A DNA stretch of 64,000 nucleotides, from positions 124,001-188,000 of the forward strand of contig CAYPYN010000001.1 in the NCBI GenBank assembly GCA_964415295.1, written 5' to 3'. The notes under the pieces are model-generated. The model was not told the DNA's origin and searched no databases. It was given only the letters and a program-made list of their open reading frames with translations. Shown piece after piece: positions 8,697-17,638 of this stretch (its first letter is position 1; the number at the start of each line of letters is the position of its first letter). The stretch is from SB21 sp964415295 (GTDB lineage Bacteria; CLD3; SB21). The position numbers and the translations under genes were made by a program.

Positions 8697-11027
8697 TTAA
8701 TGTATGTTGGTATGTTCTGACTTTTGTTTTCGAAGTCTTTCACAGGCGAGCAATATCACCTCATTCGTTGCCGGCAGTGAAAACTCAGGTTCGATCTTAT
8801 GATCCGCCACAGCCGACACCGCATCCTTGATGGCCAACCAGCACGATAGTCCCAACATGAACGGCGGCTCGGCGACTGCTTTGCTGGAATGAATGGTGTT
8901 CTGATTAGGAACATGTTCCAGCAGTTTCACACGGAAATCCTTTGGAATATCCTGCACGCTGGGGATCTTGTACGTGTCCGGAGAATGCGTAAGCAGATTC
9001 CCTTTGGAATCCCATTTGATCTCTTCCGTCGTGCACCACCCGACGCCTTGTATGTATCCGCCTTCAATTTGTCCAATATCGATGCCCTCATTGATGGAAT
9101 CGCCGACATCGTGCAGAATATCCGTCCGCAAGATCTTATGCCCGCCGGTTAGTGTGTCCACCATGACCTCGGTGACGCACATGCCGAAAGCATAATAATG
9201 GAACGGCCGCCCCTGGCCTTTCTCGCGGTCGAACCAGATATTCGGCGTGCGGTAGTAACCCGTTGCGCTGAGACTCACCTGTTTGAGAACGGCGGTAGGC
9301 ATGAGTTCACCGAAACCGATCTTCCGTTTCACATGACGCATATCGTATACGAAATCATCTTCAAACACGATGTCGTCCGGCGATGTTCTGACTTCCAAAG
9401 CCTGTTCGTTGAAATGGTCGGCAGCCACTTTGGCCAACCGGAATTTCAACTGATCGATCGCATTTTTGACGGCCATGCCGTTGAGATCGGTTCCGGCTGA
9501 AGCTGCGGTCGCAGATGTGTTCGGAACTTTCGACGTATTGGTAGCATTGACTTTGACGCGGGACGGAGAGACTCCCAGTTCCCTGGCGGCGATCTGCTGG
9601 ATCTTCGTATGGAGCCCTTGACCCATTTCCGTTCCGCCGTGATTGACAAGAACCGTTCCGTCCTTGTAAATATTCACCAGCGCTCCGGCTTGATTAAGGA
9701 ATGAAGTGGTAAAGGAAATGCCAAACTTCACCGGCGTGATCGCGAGTCCCTTTTTATAAAACTCGTTCTTAGCATTGAATTCATTGACATCCATCCGCCG
9801 CTGTTTGTATTCCGACGAAAGCATCAGTTGATCGTAGATCAGGAACAGATGATTCTTCTCAACTTCTTCCCCATAATGCGTAACGTTGTTTTTTTGTGTT
9901 CCGTAGAAATTAAGATAACGAACCTCCGCCGCATCCTTTCCGAGGTACCGCGCCAAGCGATCGATCACATGTTCGATGGCCGCCATGCCTTGCGGGCCGC
10001 CGAAGCCGCGGAAAGCGGTATTAGAGGGCAAATTCGTCTTCCATGCGCGCCCGATCACCTGCATATTGGGAATAAAGTACGCGTTATCGGCATGTAACAT
10101 GGCGCGTTCCAGGATTGCAAACGACAGATCCGTTGCGGCGCCGCCGTCGGAATTCAGTTCAAATTTTACCGCCATCAGTTTCCCGTCGTGGTCAAATCCC
10201 GCTTCGTAGCGTATCAGGAACCGGTGCCTCTTTCCCGTCATGATCTGATCATCGTCGCGGAATAGACGTATTTTCACCGGCCGCTTTGTGGCATGGCACA
10301 ACAGCGCCGCCCAGGCCGCCGTGTGATTGCCTTGCGTTTCTTTCCCGCCGAAAGCGCCGCCCATTCGGCGAACTTCCACCACCACTTCATTCTTCGGAAT
10401 ACCGAGTACTTCCGCTACTATCGCTTGGGTTTCGGACGGATGTTGGGTTGAACTGTAGACATTGATCTCTTTATCCTCACCCGGAACGCAAAGGCAGGCC
10501 TGCGTTTCTAAATACCAGTGTTCCTGCGCACCGGTTCGCAGTTCGCCGCTGATCCCATGCGGCGCCGTTTTCAAAACAGCTTCAGCGTCGCCCCGTTCGA
10601 TCTTTCTCGGCGGACCAAGCAGGTTGTTTTTCTGAATTGCCGTTTCAATGTCGAGTATGGATTCCAGAAGTTCGAATTCGATTTTGATCTTCTTCTCCGC
10701 CTCGATACAAATTTCTTCCGACTCTCCCGCGATCAGGAACATGGCCTGTCCGACAAAACTCACTTCGTCTTTTGCAAGAACAGGTTCGTCATGCACCACC
10801 GGACCCATCTGATTTTCGCCGGGGATATCTTTGTGGCAGAGAACAGCGTGAATTCCGCGAACTTTCTTCGCCTCACTCAGATCGTACGAAACGATCTTCG
10901 CGTGCGCATGCGGGCTGTATACGACCCTACCAACGAGGAGGCGCTCGTCCGCAAGCATATCATCCACATATACCGATTGACCGGTTACGTGTTTAGCTGC
11001 ACTGTCGTGGTAAATTTGTCTTTCCAT
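8697..11027 (-). CDS. xdhB: Xanthine dehydrogenase, molybdopterin-binding subunit
   Basis: 776 residues from the ATG at 11027 (a TTG directly upstream would add one). This is the large molybdenum-cofactor subunit of xanthine dehydrogenase, which with XdhA oxidises hypoxanthine and xanthine to urate. Active-site residues of the bovine and Rhodobacter enzymes are in place: the Gln in GAQEHWYLET (168), Glu in FGGKET (230, bovine Glu802), Arg in TAFRGFGGPQG (340, bovine Arg880) and the catalytic Glu in KAVAEPPFMLG (720, bovine Glu1261). Substrate specificity for xanthine is therefore well supported. The partner xdhA is upstream but separated by a four-helix-bundle gene. No obvious ribosome binding site precedes the start, perhaps because of that insertion. 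No xdhC maturation gene lies in the window. Confidence 0.95.
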   Translation of the reverse strand: MERQIYHDSAAKHVTGQSVYVDDMLADERLLVGRVVYSPHAHAKIVSYDLSEAKKVRGIHAVLCHKDIPGENQMGPVVHDEPVLAKDEVSFVGQAMFLIAGESEEICIEAEKKIKIEFELLESILDIETAIQKNNLLGPPRKIERGDAEAVLKTAPHGISGELRTGAQEHWYLETQACLCVPGEDKEINVYSSTQHPSETQAIVAEVLGIPKNEVVVEVRRMGGAFGGKETQGNHTAAWAALLCHATKRPVKIRLFRDDDQIMTGKRHRFLIRYEAGFDHDGKLMAVKFELNSDGGAATDLSFAILERAMLHADNAYFIPNMQVIGRAWKTNLPSNTAFRGFGGPQGMAAIEHVIDRLARYLGKDAAEVRYLNFYGTQKNNVTHYGEEVEKNHLFLIYDQLMLSSEYKQRRMDVNEFNAKNEFYKKGLAITPVKFGISFTTSFLNQAGALVNIYKDGTVLVNHGGTEMGQGLHTKIQQIAARELGVSPSRVKVNATNTSKVPNTSATAASAGTDLNGMAVKNAIDQLKFRLAKVAADHFNEQALEVRTSPDDIVFEDDFVYDMRHVKRKIGFGELMPTAVLKQVSLSATGYYRTPNIWFDREKGQGRPFHYYAFGMCVTEVMVDTLTGGHKILRTDILHDVGDSINEGIDIGQIEGGYIQGVGWCTTEEIKWDSKGNLLTHSPDTYKIPSVQDIPKDFRVKLLEHVPNQNTIHSSKAVAEPPFMLGLSCWLAIKDAVSAVADHKIEPEFSLPATNEVILLACERLRKQKSEHTNIH

Positions 11028-11040
11028 CAACTTTTAAGAA

Positions 11041-11067
11041 ATGGAATAATGGAATGTTGGAGTAATG
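11041..11067. repeat. Left imperfect terminal inverted repeat around the four-helix-bundle gene
   Basis: The stretch beginning ATGGAATAATGGAA and ending GGAGTAATG is repeated in inverted orientation at 11504-11540, with an extra block of about ten bases in the right copy. The two copies bracket the four-helix-bundle gene exactly, which suggests that the gene and its flanks arrived as one unit. Confidence 0.6.
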
Positions 11068-11075
11068 TTCTAACC

Positions 11076-11498
11076 TTAAGATTTTTCCATATGATCAATC
11101 CATGTTCCGTTATTCTTCTTTTTTTCTAGACTTTCAATTAAACGGATTAACTTGTTTTCAATTTCATAATGCAACACATCAATAGTCTCAAATTGTTTCT
11201 CAGCCATTAAACCCATCTCTGTCAGCCCAACCGCTCGTGTGAGTGTTTCAGACATGGAGGCCAGCGCAATATATAGAAATTGAATATATTCTTTTATAGA
11301 GCGGCGGCTATAACCTTCGGCAATATTCGAAGAAACCGATAAAGCGGAATCAACAATTTGAGAACGCAATTTAATATCTATTCGAGGCTCTGAATATATA
11401 ATCTTGGCAACAAGTTTACTCAATTCGATGGCTTTCAACCAAACTTCCAATTTCATATACCCGCGGTTGACGTTTCGAAGCTTAGTATACTCTTTCAT
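11076..11498 (-). CDS. Four-helix-bundle protein (23S rRNA intervening-sequence family)
   Basis: 140 residues. The core (KLEVWLKAIELSKLVAKI, IVDSALSVSSNIAEGYSR, EYIQFLYIALASMSE) is typical of the family first found in intervening sequences of 23S rRNA genes and widespread as a stand-alone gene (TIGR02436, PF05635-like). Solved members form a four-helix bundle and pentamers; their biochemical role is unknown. Here the gene sits between the two xanthine dehydrogenase subunits on the same strand and is bracketed by imperfect inverted repeats at 11041-11067 and 11504-11540. The right repeat ends at the xdhA stop codon. This layout points to insertion of a small mobile unit into a former xdhA-xdhB operon, without breaking either gene. 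Mobility is inferred. Confidence 0.85.
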   Translation of the reverse strand: MKEYTKLRNVNRGYMKLEVWLKAIELSKLVAKIIYSEPRIDIKLRSQIVDSALSVSSNIAEGYSRRSIKEYIQFLYIALASMSETLTRAVGLTEMGLMAEKQFETIDVLHYEIENKLIRLIESLEKKKNNGTWIDHMEKS

Positions 11499-11503
11499 CC
11501 CTA

Positions 11504-11540
11504 CATTACTCCATCATTCCAATAATCCATTATTCCATCA
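11504..11540. repeat. Right imperfect terminal inverted repeat, abutting the xdhA stop
   Basis: The stretch begins CATTACTCCATCATTCC and ends TCCATTATTCCATCA. It is the inverted, slightly longer counterpart of 11041-11067. Its last three bases are the complement of the xdhA TGA stop codon, so the repeat ends exactly at the edge of the coding region. Confidence 0.6.
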
Positions 11541-12980
11541 ATCAAAATCTTTCGTCTCTACCCAGAACTTCAACAAAAGGTTCCTCGCCGCCACTCTGCG
11601 GAATTCTTCCCCCGCCCGCGCATCGGAGATGGGTCGGAATTCCAGATCGATCAACGGCATTGCCGATTCTACGTTTTCTCGGCTCCAAACTTTACCGGTT
11701 AGAAATTGTTCGGTTTTCTGCGCTCGTTGGGTCATCTCTGCCATCCCGCCGTAAACCAACTTGATATTCTTCACAACACCATTGGGATCCAATTCCAACC
11801 GGAATCCGCCGCTGACCGTAGAAATATCCATGTCTTTTCGTTTGGATACCTTGTAAGACCTGACGATCACGTCCTTTGGGGCTTTTGGAATTTTTACCGC
11901 GGTAATGATCTCTTCCGGCAACCGTACCGTTTGACGGTATCCCGTCACAAATACATCCAGGTCCACTTTCCGCTTACCATGAACGCTCTCCAATATCACT
12001 TTCGAATTGTAAGCCATCAATACCGGTAATGTGTCACCGATCGGAGAAGCGGAACCCAGATTTCCTCCTAAGGTTGCCATGTTGCGTATCTGGGACGAAC
12101 CAAAGACAGCTAACATGTCACGCAAAGCCGGGAACTGATTTCCTGTTCGAACTAAAACTTCATTCAAAGTAACGCCGGCGCCTATAATGACCTTCTCGTT
12201 ATCCTCCAAAATTCCTTTAAGATCGATGACCGCCGAAAGATCGATGACCTCTTCCAACGGTTCATGTTTTTTGGTTACACGGAGGGCGATATCTGTGGCG
12301 CCGGTGATCATGGCCGCTTTGGGATGTTCCGCCTTCAGCAGCATCGCCTCGGAAAGCGTTCGCGGCTGAAAATATTTCTGTTGGGACGTGCGAAGGGCCA
12401 ACGAAGAGGCTGGGATCCTTTTGAGTTCGGCCACAACGGCCGCCTCTTCATCCGTAAAGCGGTCCAGCCCTTTATGAACGCACGCCTCAGCGGCGGCTTC
12501 GACGATCGGACGGTAACCGGTACACCGGCAAAGATTTCCGGTCAAGGCATCATCGATCACCTCTCTGGACGGATGATCATTATTCTTATATAGGGCAAAC
12601 ATCGACATGATGATCCCGGGTGTGCAATAGCCGCACTGCGCGCCGAATTTCTCCACCATCGCTTCCTGCACAGGATGAAGGCCGCACTGGGTTTCGCTCA
12701 GGCTTTCAACGGTGATCAGCCATTTGCCGTGGATCATAGGAAGGAAAACAAGGCAGGAATCGATCGGGATATATCTCATGCGGCCGTCGGCTTCAGCTTC
12801 AGCGATCACAACCGTACATGCACCGCAATCGCCCTCCGCACAACCTTCCTTGGTCCCCTTGTGATCGGGTAAACCTCTGAGATATTGAAGAACGGTTGTG
12901 GTTGGCCGAAGATAAAGGTCACGGGTAAAATCTATCTCAACGATCTTGCCGTCGAGCATGAATGAGATTTTGGAAGCCAT
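11538..12980 (-). CDS. xdhA: Xanthine dehydrogenase, iron-sulfur/FAD subunit
   Basis: 480 residues. The N-terminal part is a plant-type ferredoxin domain with Cys47, 52, 55 and 76 (GCAEGDCGACTV ... SC) holding one 2Fe-2S cluster. A [2Fe-2S]-binding helical domain follows with Cys116, 119, 151 and 153 (CGYCTPG ... CRCTGYRPI). From about 200 comes an FAD-binding domain (ITGATDIAL, SSQIRNMATLGGNLGSASPIGDTLPVL). This is the XdhA layout of Rhodobacter capsulatus, where XdhA passes electrons from the molybdenum site on XdhB to NAD+. It works in the cytoplasm in purine breakdown. The stop codon abuts the inverted repeat that brackets the four-helix-bundle gene. The ATG at 12980 gives the family's usual N-terminus. 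Confidence 0.95.
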   Translation of the reverse strand: MASKISFMLDGKIVEIDFTRDLYLRPTTTVLQYLRGLPDHKGTKEGCAEGDCGACTVVIAEAEADGRMRYIPIDSCLVFLPMIHGKWLITVESLSETQCGLHPVQEAMVEKFGAQCGYCTPGIIMSMFALYKNNDHPSREVIDDALTGNLCRCTGYRPIVEAAAEACVHKGLDRFTDEEAAVVAELKRIPASSLALRTSQQKYFQPRTLSEAMLLKAEHPKAAMITGATDIALRVTKKHEPLEEVIDLSAVIDLKGILEDNEKVIIGAGVTLNEVLVRTGNQFPALRDMLAVFGSSQIRNMATLGGNLGSASPIGDTLPVLMAYNSKVILESVHGKRKVDLDVFVTGYRQTVRLPEEIITAVKIPKAPKDVIVRSYKVSKRKDMDISTVSGGFRLELDPNGVVKNIKLVYGGMAEMTQRAQKTEQFLTGKVWSRENVESAMPLIDLEFRPISDARAGEEFRRVAARNLLLKFWVETKDFD

Positions 12981-13000
12981 AATTTCTTTTACGAAAGAAT

Positions 13001-13047
13001 ACAGAAAACAGAATTCAGAATATTAACTTCTGGTTTCTGTTTTCTGT
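13001..13047. repeat. 13-bp perfect inverted repeat between DUF486 gene and xdhA
   Basis: ACAGAAAACAGAA at 13001-13013 is perfectly complementary to 13035-13047, with a 21-base spacer. One arm ends on the last bases of the DUF486 stop codon. It could act as a transcription attenuator or mRNA-stabilising hairpin at the junction of two minus-strand genes. There is no T-run, so it is not a standard terminator. Confidence 0.5.
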
Positions 13048-13376
13048 TACCATTTTTTAAACACAAAAAACACCGCCGCGATCATGAAACAGAATCCGAC
13101 GATGTAATTCCATTTTAATTCTTCTTTGAGGAACGTAACCGAGAAGACACAAAACGTCACCAGAGTGATGACCTCCTGAATGGTCTTTAATTGGGCGGCC
13201 GTGAATTGACCGTGCCCGTAACGGTTGGCCGGAACCTGGAAGCAGTACTCCACGAACGCGATCCCCCAACTGACGAATATCGCCAGCCAGATCGGGGATT
13301 CTTTGAACTTAAGATGTCCATACCAAGCGAAGGTCATGAAAATGTTTGAAATCGTTAAAAGAATGATAGTCTGCAT
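13047..13376 (-). CDS. DUF486/DMT-like small membrane protein
   Basis: 109 residues with four hydrophobic segments, the usual size of the DUF486 family (PF04342), half-size relatives of drug/metabolite transporters. Recognisable parts are the N-terminal helix with FMTFAWYGHLKF, the conserved EYCFQVPANRYGHGQFTAAQLKTIQE stretch (positions about 43-68, key residues Q-V-P-A-N-R and the QLK) and the closing FMIAAVFFVFKKW helix. Such proteins probably work as dimers in the inner membrane; no substrate is known. It is on the same strand as icmF upstream and xdhA downstream. A perfect 13-bp inverted repeat begins at its stop codon. Confidence 0.85.
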   Translation of the reverse strand: MQTIILLTISNIFMTFAWYGHLKFKESPIWLAIFVSWGIAFVEYCFQVPANRYGHGQFTAAQLKTIQEVITLVTFCVFSVTFLKEELKWNYIVGFCFMIAAVFFVFKKW

Positions 13377-13427
13377 AATCGAGACACAACTTTCTTTTTA
13401 TTCATTATTCATTGTTCATTAAATAAA

Positions 13428-16400
13428 TTACATGCTTCTTCTATATTGACCGCCTACCTGGTACAGGGCTCCGCTGATCTGTCCGAGGGAACAACTCTTA
13501 ACGGTCTCCATGAGTTCCGCAAAGATATTTCCATTCAGCAAAGCCACCTGCCGCAAAGACTGGAGTTTTTTCTGTGAATCGCCTTCGTTGTTCTTCCAGA
13601 AGCTCTTCAGATTGGTGATCTGCGCTTCTTTTTCTTCTTTGGTGGAACGTATGAGTTCCGTCGGCTGAGCGGTCTGTTCGGCATGCGGATTCAGGAACGT
13701 ATTAACTCCGACGATCGGAAGCGTGCCGGTATGTTTGAGACTTTCGTACAGGAGCGATTCCTCCTGGATCTTATTGCGCTGATACATCGTCTCCATCGCG
13801 CCGAGAACGCCGCCGCGTTCTGAGATCCGGTCGAATTCCGACAGTATGGCCTCCTCAACCAGATCGGTCAATTCCTCGATGATAAAAGAACCCTGCAACG
13901 TGTTCTCGTTCTTGGCGAGGCCGAGTTCCTTATTGATGATCAACTGGATCGCCATCGCGCGGCGAACGGACTCTTCCGTCGGCGTTGTGATCGCTTCATC
14001 ATAAGCGTTGGTGTGCAGCGAATTACAATTGTCATAGATCGCCATCAAGGCCTGCAGGGTCGTGCGGATGTCGTTGAAGCTTATCTCCATCGCGTGCAGG
14101 CTGCGTCCAGAGGTTTGGATGTGGTATTTCAGTTTTTGGGAACGGTCGTTACCTTTGTATTTATACTTCAGTGCCACCGACCAGATCCGGCGCGCGACGC
14201 GGCCGATCACGGAATATTCCGGATCAAGGCCGTTGGAGAAGAAGAAGGACAGATTGGGTGCGAAATCGTCCACATGCATGCCGCGCGACAAATAATATTC
14301 GAGATACGTAAATCCGTTACCCAGCGTCAATGCCGCCTGCGTAATAGGATTGGCGCCGGCCTCGGCGATGTGATAACCGGAAATACTGACCGAGTAGTGA
14401 TTGCGTATCTTTTTCTTCACATAATATTCCTGCATGTCGCCCATCATCTTGAGCGCAAATTCCGTCGAGAAAATACATGTGTTCTGCGCCTGATCCTCTT
14501 TGAGAATGTCGGCCTGAACGGTACCTCGCACAACGCTGAGCGTATGCGCCTTGATCTTTTTGTAAGTATCGTGGTCAACCAACTTGTCGCCCGTGGTTCC
14601 GAGTGTCCCGTAACCGAACATCACGCCGTCGTACTTGATCGCTTTGACGTAATGCGGATGAGAATGATCGACGTTGGGATGTTTGAGTTTGCTTGCCTGG
14701 CCGTTTTCACGCAGGTATTTCTCTACCTGCTGGTCAATTGCCGTATTGAAGAACATGGCAAGGATCATCGGCGCGGGGCCGTTGATGGTCATGGACACCG
14801 AGGTGTTGGGATCGCACAGGTCAAATCCGGCGTACAGTTTTTTCATGTCGTCCAGAGTACAGATCGAAACGCCGGAATTCCCGATCTTGCCGTAAATATC
14901 CGGCCTGTAATCCGGATCTTCGCCGTACAGCGTCACGGAATCAAAAGCCGTCGAAAGCCGCACGAATTGCTGATCTTTGGAAAGGTAGTGGAAGCGTTTG
15001 TTCGTTCTTTCAGGTGTCCCTTCGCCTGCGAACATGCGCGTCGGATCTTCGCTTGTGCGTTTGAAAGGGAACACACCCGCGGTGTACGGGAATTCTCCCG
15101 GAACGTTCTCTTTCATGATCCACTTGAGCAGATCGCCCCAGTCCTGGTACATCGGAAGCGCGACTTTCGGAATACGCGTTCCGGACAGCGAATGTGTCGA
15201 GAGTTCGTTGACGATCTCTTTATCGCGAACTTTGGTGACCATTTTGTCCTGCGCATACATTTTTTTGAAATGGTCCCATTCTTTCAATCGTTTCTTGAAT
15301 TCCGGACGCAGCCTGAGATTGAGGTTCTCGATCATCTGATCGATCGCATGAATGATCTCGTTGGCATTGGACACTTTATCAAAAGTGATCTTCGAGGTTC
15401 CCTCTTCTGCGCCGCCGAGTTCGAATGATTTCAATTGCCCGCCGGCCAACGCATCCTGGTTTTTGAAAACTCCTTTGGTACCTCTCAACTGATAGATCTT
15501 CCGCGCAATATCCGACTGTTCTTCGACGAATTGACGATAGCTTCGCGCCGTATCTGTGATCTCGCTGAGATAACGTGTGCGCGCCGGCGGGATGATGTAT
15601 TTCTTCTCGCTCATTTCCGGCGTCAGAACCATCGACGATTTCCAATCGAGCTTAGACTTGGTCTTGATCGTTTCGATAAGATGAACATACAGAGTATTAA
15701 CGCCGGGATCATTGAACTGGCTCGCGATCGTTCCGAATATCGGAAGCGACTCGTCGGCAGCCTCGAACATTTTACGGCTGCGTTTGTACTGTTTACGGAC
15801 GTCCCGCAGAGCGTCGAGGGATCCGCGTTTGTCAAATTTGTTGAGTACGACAATATCGGCAAAATCGATCATGTCGATCTTTTCCAGCTGCGTCGCGGCG
15901 CCGAAATCCGAGGTCATCACGTACATGGAAACATCAACAAGATCCACGATCTCCGAATCCGACTGGCCGATACCCGCCGTTTCCACAATCACAAGATCGA
16001 ACGCCGCCGCTTTCACGATCTCGATGGCTTCCTGGATCGCTTTGCTCAGCGCTAAATGCGATTGCCGCGTTGCAAGACTGCGCATGTAAACGCGCGGATG
16101 AACGATGGAATTCATCCGGATACGGTCACCGAGCAAAGCGCCGCCGGTCTTACGCTTTGACGGATCGACGGATATGATCGCAATGTTCTTGTCCTGAAAA
16201 TCGTTGACAAAACGGCGCACCAGTTCGTCCGTGAGAGAACTCTTGCCCGCGCCGCCCGTTCCGGTGATGCCCAGAACGGGGATGGTTTTGTCGACCTTGA
16301 TCTTGTCCAGTTTTTTCCTCAGCTCCGTCAGCGATCCATTCTTTCCGCCTTCGACAACATCCTCCGCATACGTGATCAGCTGCGCGATGGCTTTGGGATC

Positions 16401-16880
16401 TTTCTTGGCAAGACCTTCCACCTGACCATTCAGATGATCGATAGTGGAAAAATCGGTCTTCCTCAGCATATCGTTGATCATGCCTTGCAGGCCCATATTG
16501 CGGCCGTCTTCGGGTGAATAGATCTTTTCGATACCGTACGATTCCAGTTCTTTGATCTCCTCCGGAACGATCACGCCGCCGCCGCCGCCGAATATCTTGA
16601 TATGACCGGCGCCCTTTTGATTGAGCAGGTCGCGCATATACTTGAAGTATTCGACATGGCCGCCCTGATAGGAACTCATCGCGATCGCCTGCGCGTCTTC
16701 CTGGATCGCGGTGTTGACCACGTCTTCGGCGGAACGGTTGTGTCCGAGATGAATGACCTCCGCTCCGGACGACTGAAGAATGCGGCGCATCACGTTGATG
16801 CTGGCATCGTGTCCGTCAAATAAACTCGCCGCGGTAACGAAGCGGATCTTGTGTGTGGGTTTATAGACTTCTGTTTCCAC
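13428..16880 (-). CDS. icmF: Fused isobutyryl-CoA mutase with G-protein chaperone
   Basis: 1150 residues, starting with GTG at 16880 eight bases after an AAGGA ribosome binding site. Three parts are joined as in IcmF: a B12-binding domain (FDGHDASIN with the cobalt-ligating His24, about 1-145), a MeaB-like GTPase (P-loop GTGGAGKSS around 207-215, VDPSKRKTGGALLGDR, NKFD), and the mutase barrel from about 550. It interconverts isobutyryl-CoA and n-butyryl-CoA, using adenosylcobalamin that the GTPase domain helps to load. The specificity positions match IcmF: Phe604 in YTAGVFPFKR and Gln799 in AQNT, where methylmalonyl-CoA mutase has Tyr and Arg and pivalyl-CoA mutase has Leu and Ala. The role is probably branched-chain or butyrate carbon metabolism. 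Confidence 0.93.
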   Translation of the reverse strand: METEVYKPTHKIRFVTAASLFDGHDASINVMRRILQSSGAEVIHLGHNRSAEDVVNTAIQEDAQAIAMSSYQGGHVEYFKYMRDLLNQKGAGHIKIFGGGGGVIVPEEIKELESYGIEKIYSPEDGRNMGLQGMINDMLRKTDFSTIDHLNGQVEGLAKKDPKAIAQLITYAEDVVEGGKNGSLTELRKKLDKIKVDKTIPVLGITGTGGAGKSSLTDELVRRFVNDFQDKNIAIISVDPSKRKTGGALLGDRIRMNSIVHPRVYMRSLATRQSHLALSKAIQEAIEIVKAAAFDLVIVETAGIGQSDSEIVDLVDVSMYVMTSDFGAATQLEKIDMIDFADIVVLNKFDKRGSLDALRDVRKQYKRSRKMFEAADESLPIFGTIASQFNDPGVNTLYVHLIETIKTKSKLDWKSSMVLTPEMSEKKYIIPPARTRYLSEITDTARSYRQFVEEQSDIARKIYQLRGTKGVFKNQDALAGGQLKSFELGGAEEGTSKITFDKVSNANEIIHAIDQMIENLNLRLRPEFKKRLKEWDHFKKMYAQDKMVTKVRDKEIVNELSTHSLSGTRIPKVALPMYQDWGDLLKWIMKENVPGEFPYTAGVFPFKRTSEDPTRMFAGEGTPERTNKRFHYLSKDQQFVRLSTAFDSVTLYGEDPDYRPDIYGKIGNSGVSICTLDDMKKLYAGFDLCDPNTSVSMTINGPAPMILAMFFNTAIDQQVEKYLRENGQASKLKHPNVDHSHPHYVKAIKYDGVMFGYGTLGTTGDKLVDHDTYKKIKAHTLSVVRGTVQADILKEDQAQNTCIFSTEFALKMMGDMQEYYVKKKIRNHYSVSISGYHIAEAGANPITQAALTLGNGFTYLEYYLSRGMHVDDFAPNLSFFFSNGLDPEYSVIGRVARRIWSVALKYKYKGNDRSQKLKYHIQTSGRSLHAMEISFNDIRTTLQALMAIYDNCNSLHTNAYDEAITTPTEESVRRAMAIQLIINKELGLAKNENTLQGSFIIEELTDLVEEAILSEFDRISERGGVLGAMETMYQRNKIQEESLLYESLKHTGTLPIVGVNTFLNPHAEQTAQPTELIRSTKEEKEAQITNLKSFWKNNEGDSQKKLQSLRQVALLNGNIFAELMETVKSCSLGQISGALYQVGGQYRRSM

Positions 16881-16927
16881 GCTCTATCCTTTTTAATTTA
16901 AAATTCAAAATAGCCAACTTAGAATTT

Positions 16928-17635
16928 CTACGACGATCGGTCTTCATTCGCAACGACGTATTGACCTTTCGGTTTCCTGAACAAAAACACCAGCAATGCT
17001 CCTATCACAAATCCGCCGAAGTGAGCCCACCAGGCTACGCCGCCCGTGTGAGTATCTGCGCCGAGTGAAAGTGTTCCCTGAAAAAATTGTAACAGTATCC
17101 AGAAGCCCAAAAAGAAAATGGCCGGAATTTCAATGATCTGAATGAAAATGAAAATGGGAAGCAGCGTCACCACGCGAGACTGCGGATACAGGACGATATA
17201 GGCGCCCATGACTCCGGCAATCGCGCCGCTCGCGCCTACGGTGGGTATCGGCGAATCGGAATTCAAATAAATATGCGTCAGCCCCGCGCCCAGACCGCAC
17301 AACACATAGAACATTAGGAATTTCTTATGCCCCATCCGGTCTTCGACATTGTCGCCGAATATCCAAAGATACCACATATTGCTGATGACGTGCATCCAGC
17401 CTCCGTGCAGGAACATGGATGATACCAGCGGACCAAATCGTCCGAGATAATCCGTAGGCTGGAACTCCGCCATCCAGAAATATTTGGCCGGAATGATCCC
17501 GAAAATCTGGAACAGTGAACCTAGCTGCGATCCCATGAACCATTCAAAAATGAAGATCAGCGAATTGATCACGATCAGGAAAACAGTGACGATCGGGAAC
17601 GTGGACGACGGTATGGTATCGCGTAAAGGGATCAT
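16928..17635 (-). CDS. Rhomboid family intramembrane serine protease
   Basis: 235 residues with about six membrane helices. The catalytic pair is Ser136 in VGASGAIAG (the GxSG motif) and His205 in WWAHFGG. The supporting HxxxN motif on helix 2 is His82-Asn86 (GGWMHVISNMWYLW), followed by FGDNVEDRMGH as in other bacterial rhomboids. It cuts membrane proteins within or near their transmembrane segments; substrates cannot be guessed from the sequence. The short cytosolic tail ends in charged residues. It begins four bases after the stop of a small lipoprotein gene and is followed after 47 bases by icmF, so it is probably co-transcribed with both. Confidence 0.92.
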   Translation of the reverse strand: MIPLRDTIPSSTFPIVTVFLIVINSLIFIFEWFMGSQLGSLFQIFGIIPAKYFWMAEFQPTDYLGRFGPLVSSMFLHGGWMHVISNMWYLWIFGDNVEDRMGHKKFLMFYVLCGLGAGLTHIYLNSDSPIPTVGASGAIAGVMGAYIVLYPQSRVVTLLPIFIFIQIIEIPAIFFLGFWILLQFFQGTLSLGADTHTGGVAWWAHFGGFVIGALLVFLFRKPKGQYVVANEDRSS

Positions 17636-17638
17636 GCG

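Noticed and set aside
14013..15428. 471-codon open frame on the plus strand opposite icmF
   Set aside because: It lies entirely antisense to a well-conserved mutase; its sequence is rich in His/Arg and matches no family. It is an effect of icmF codon use.
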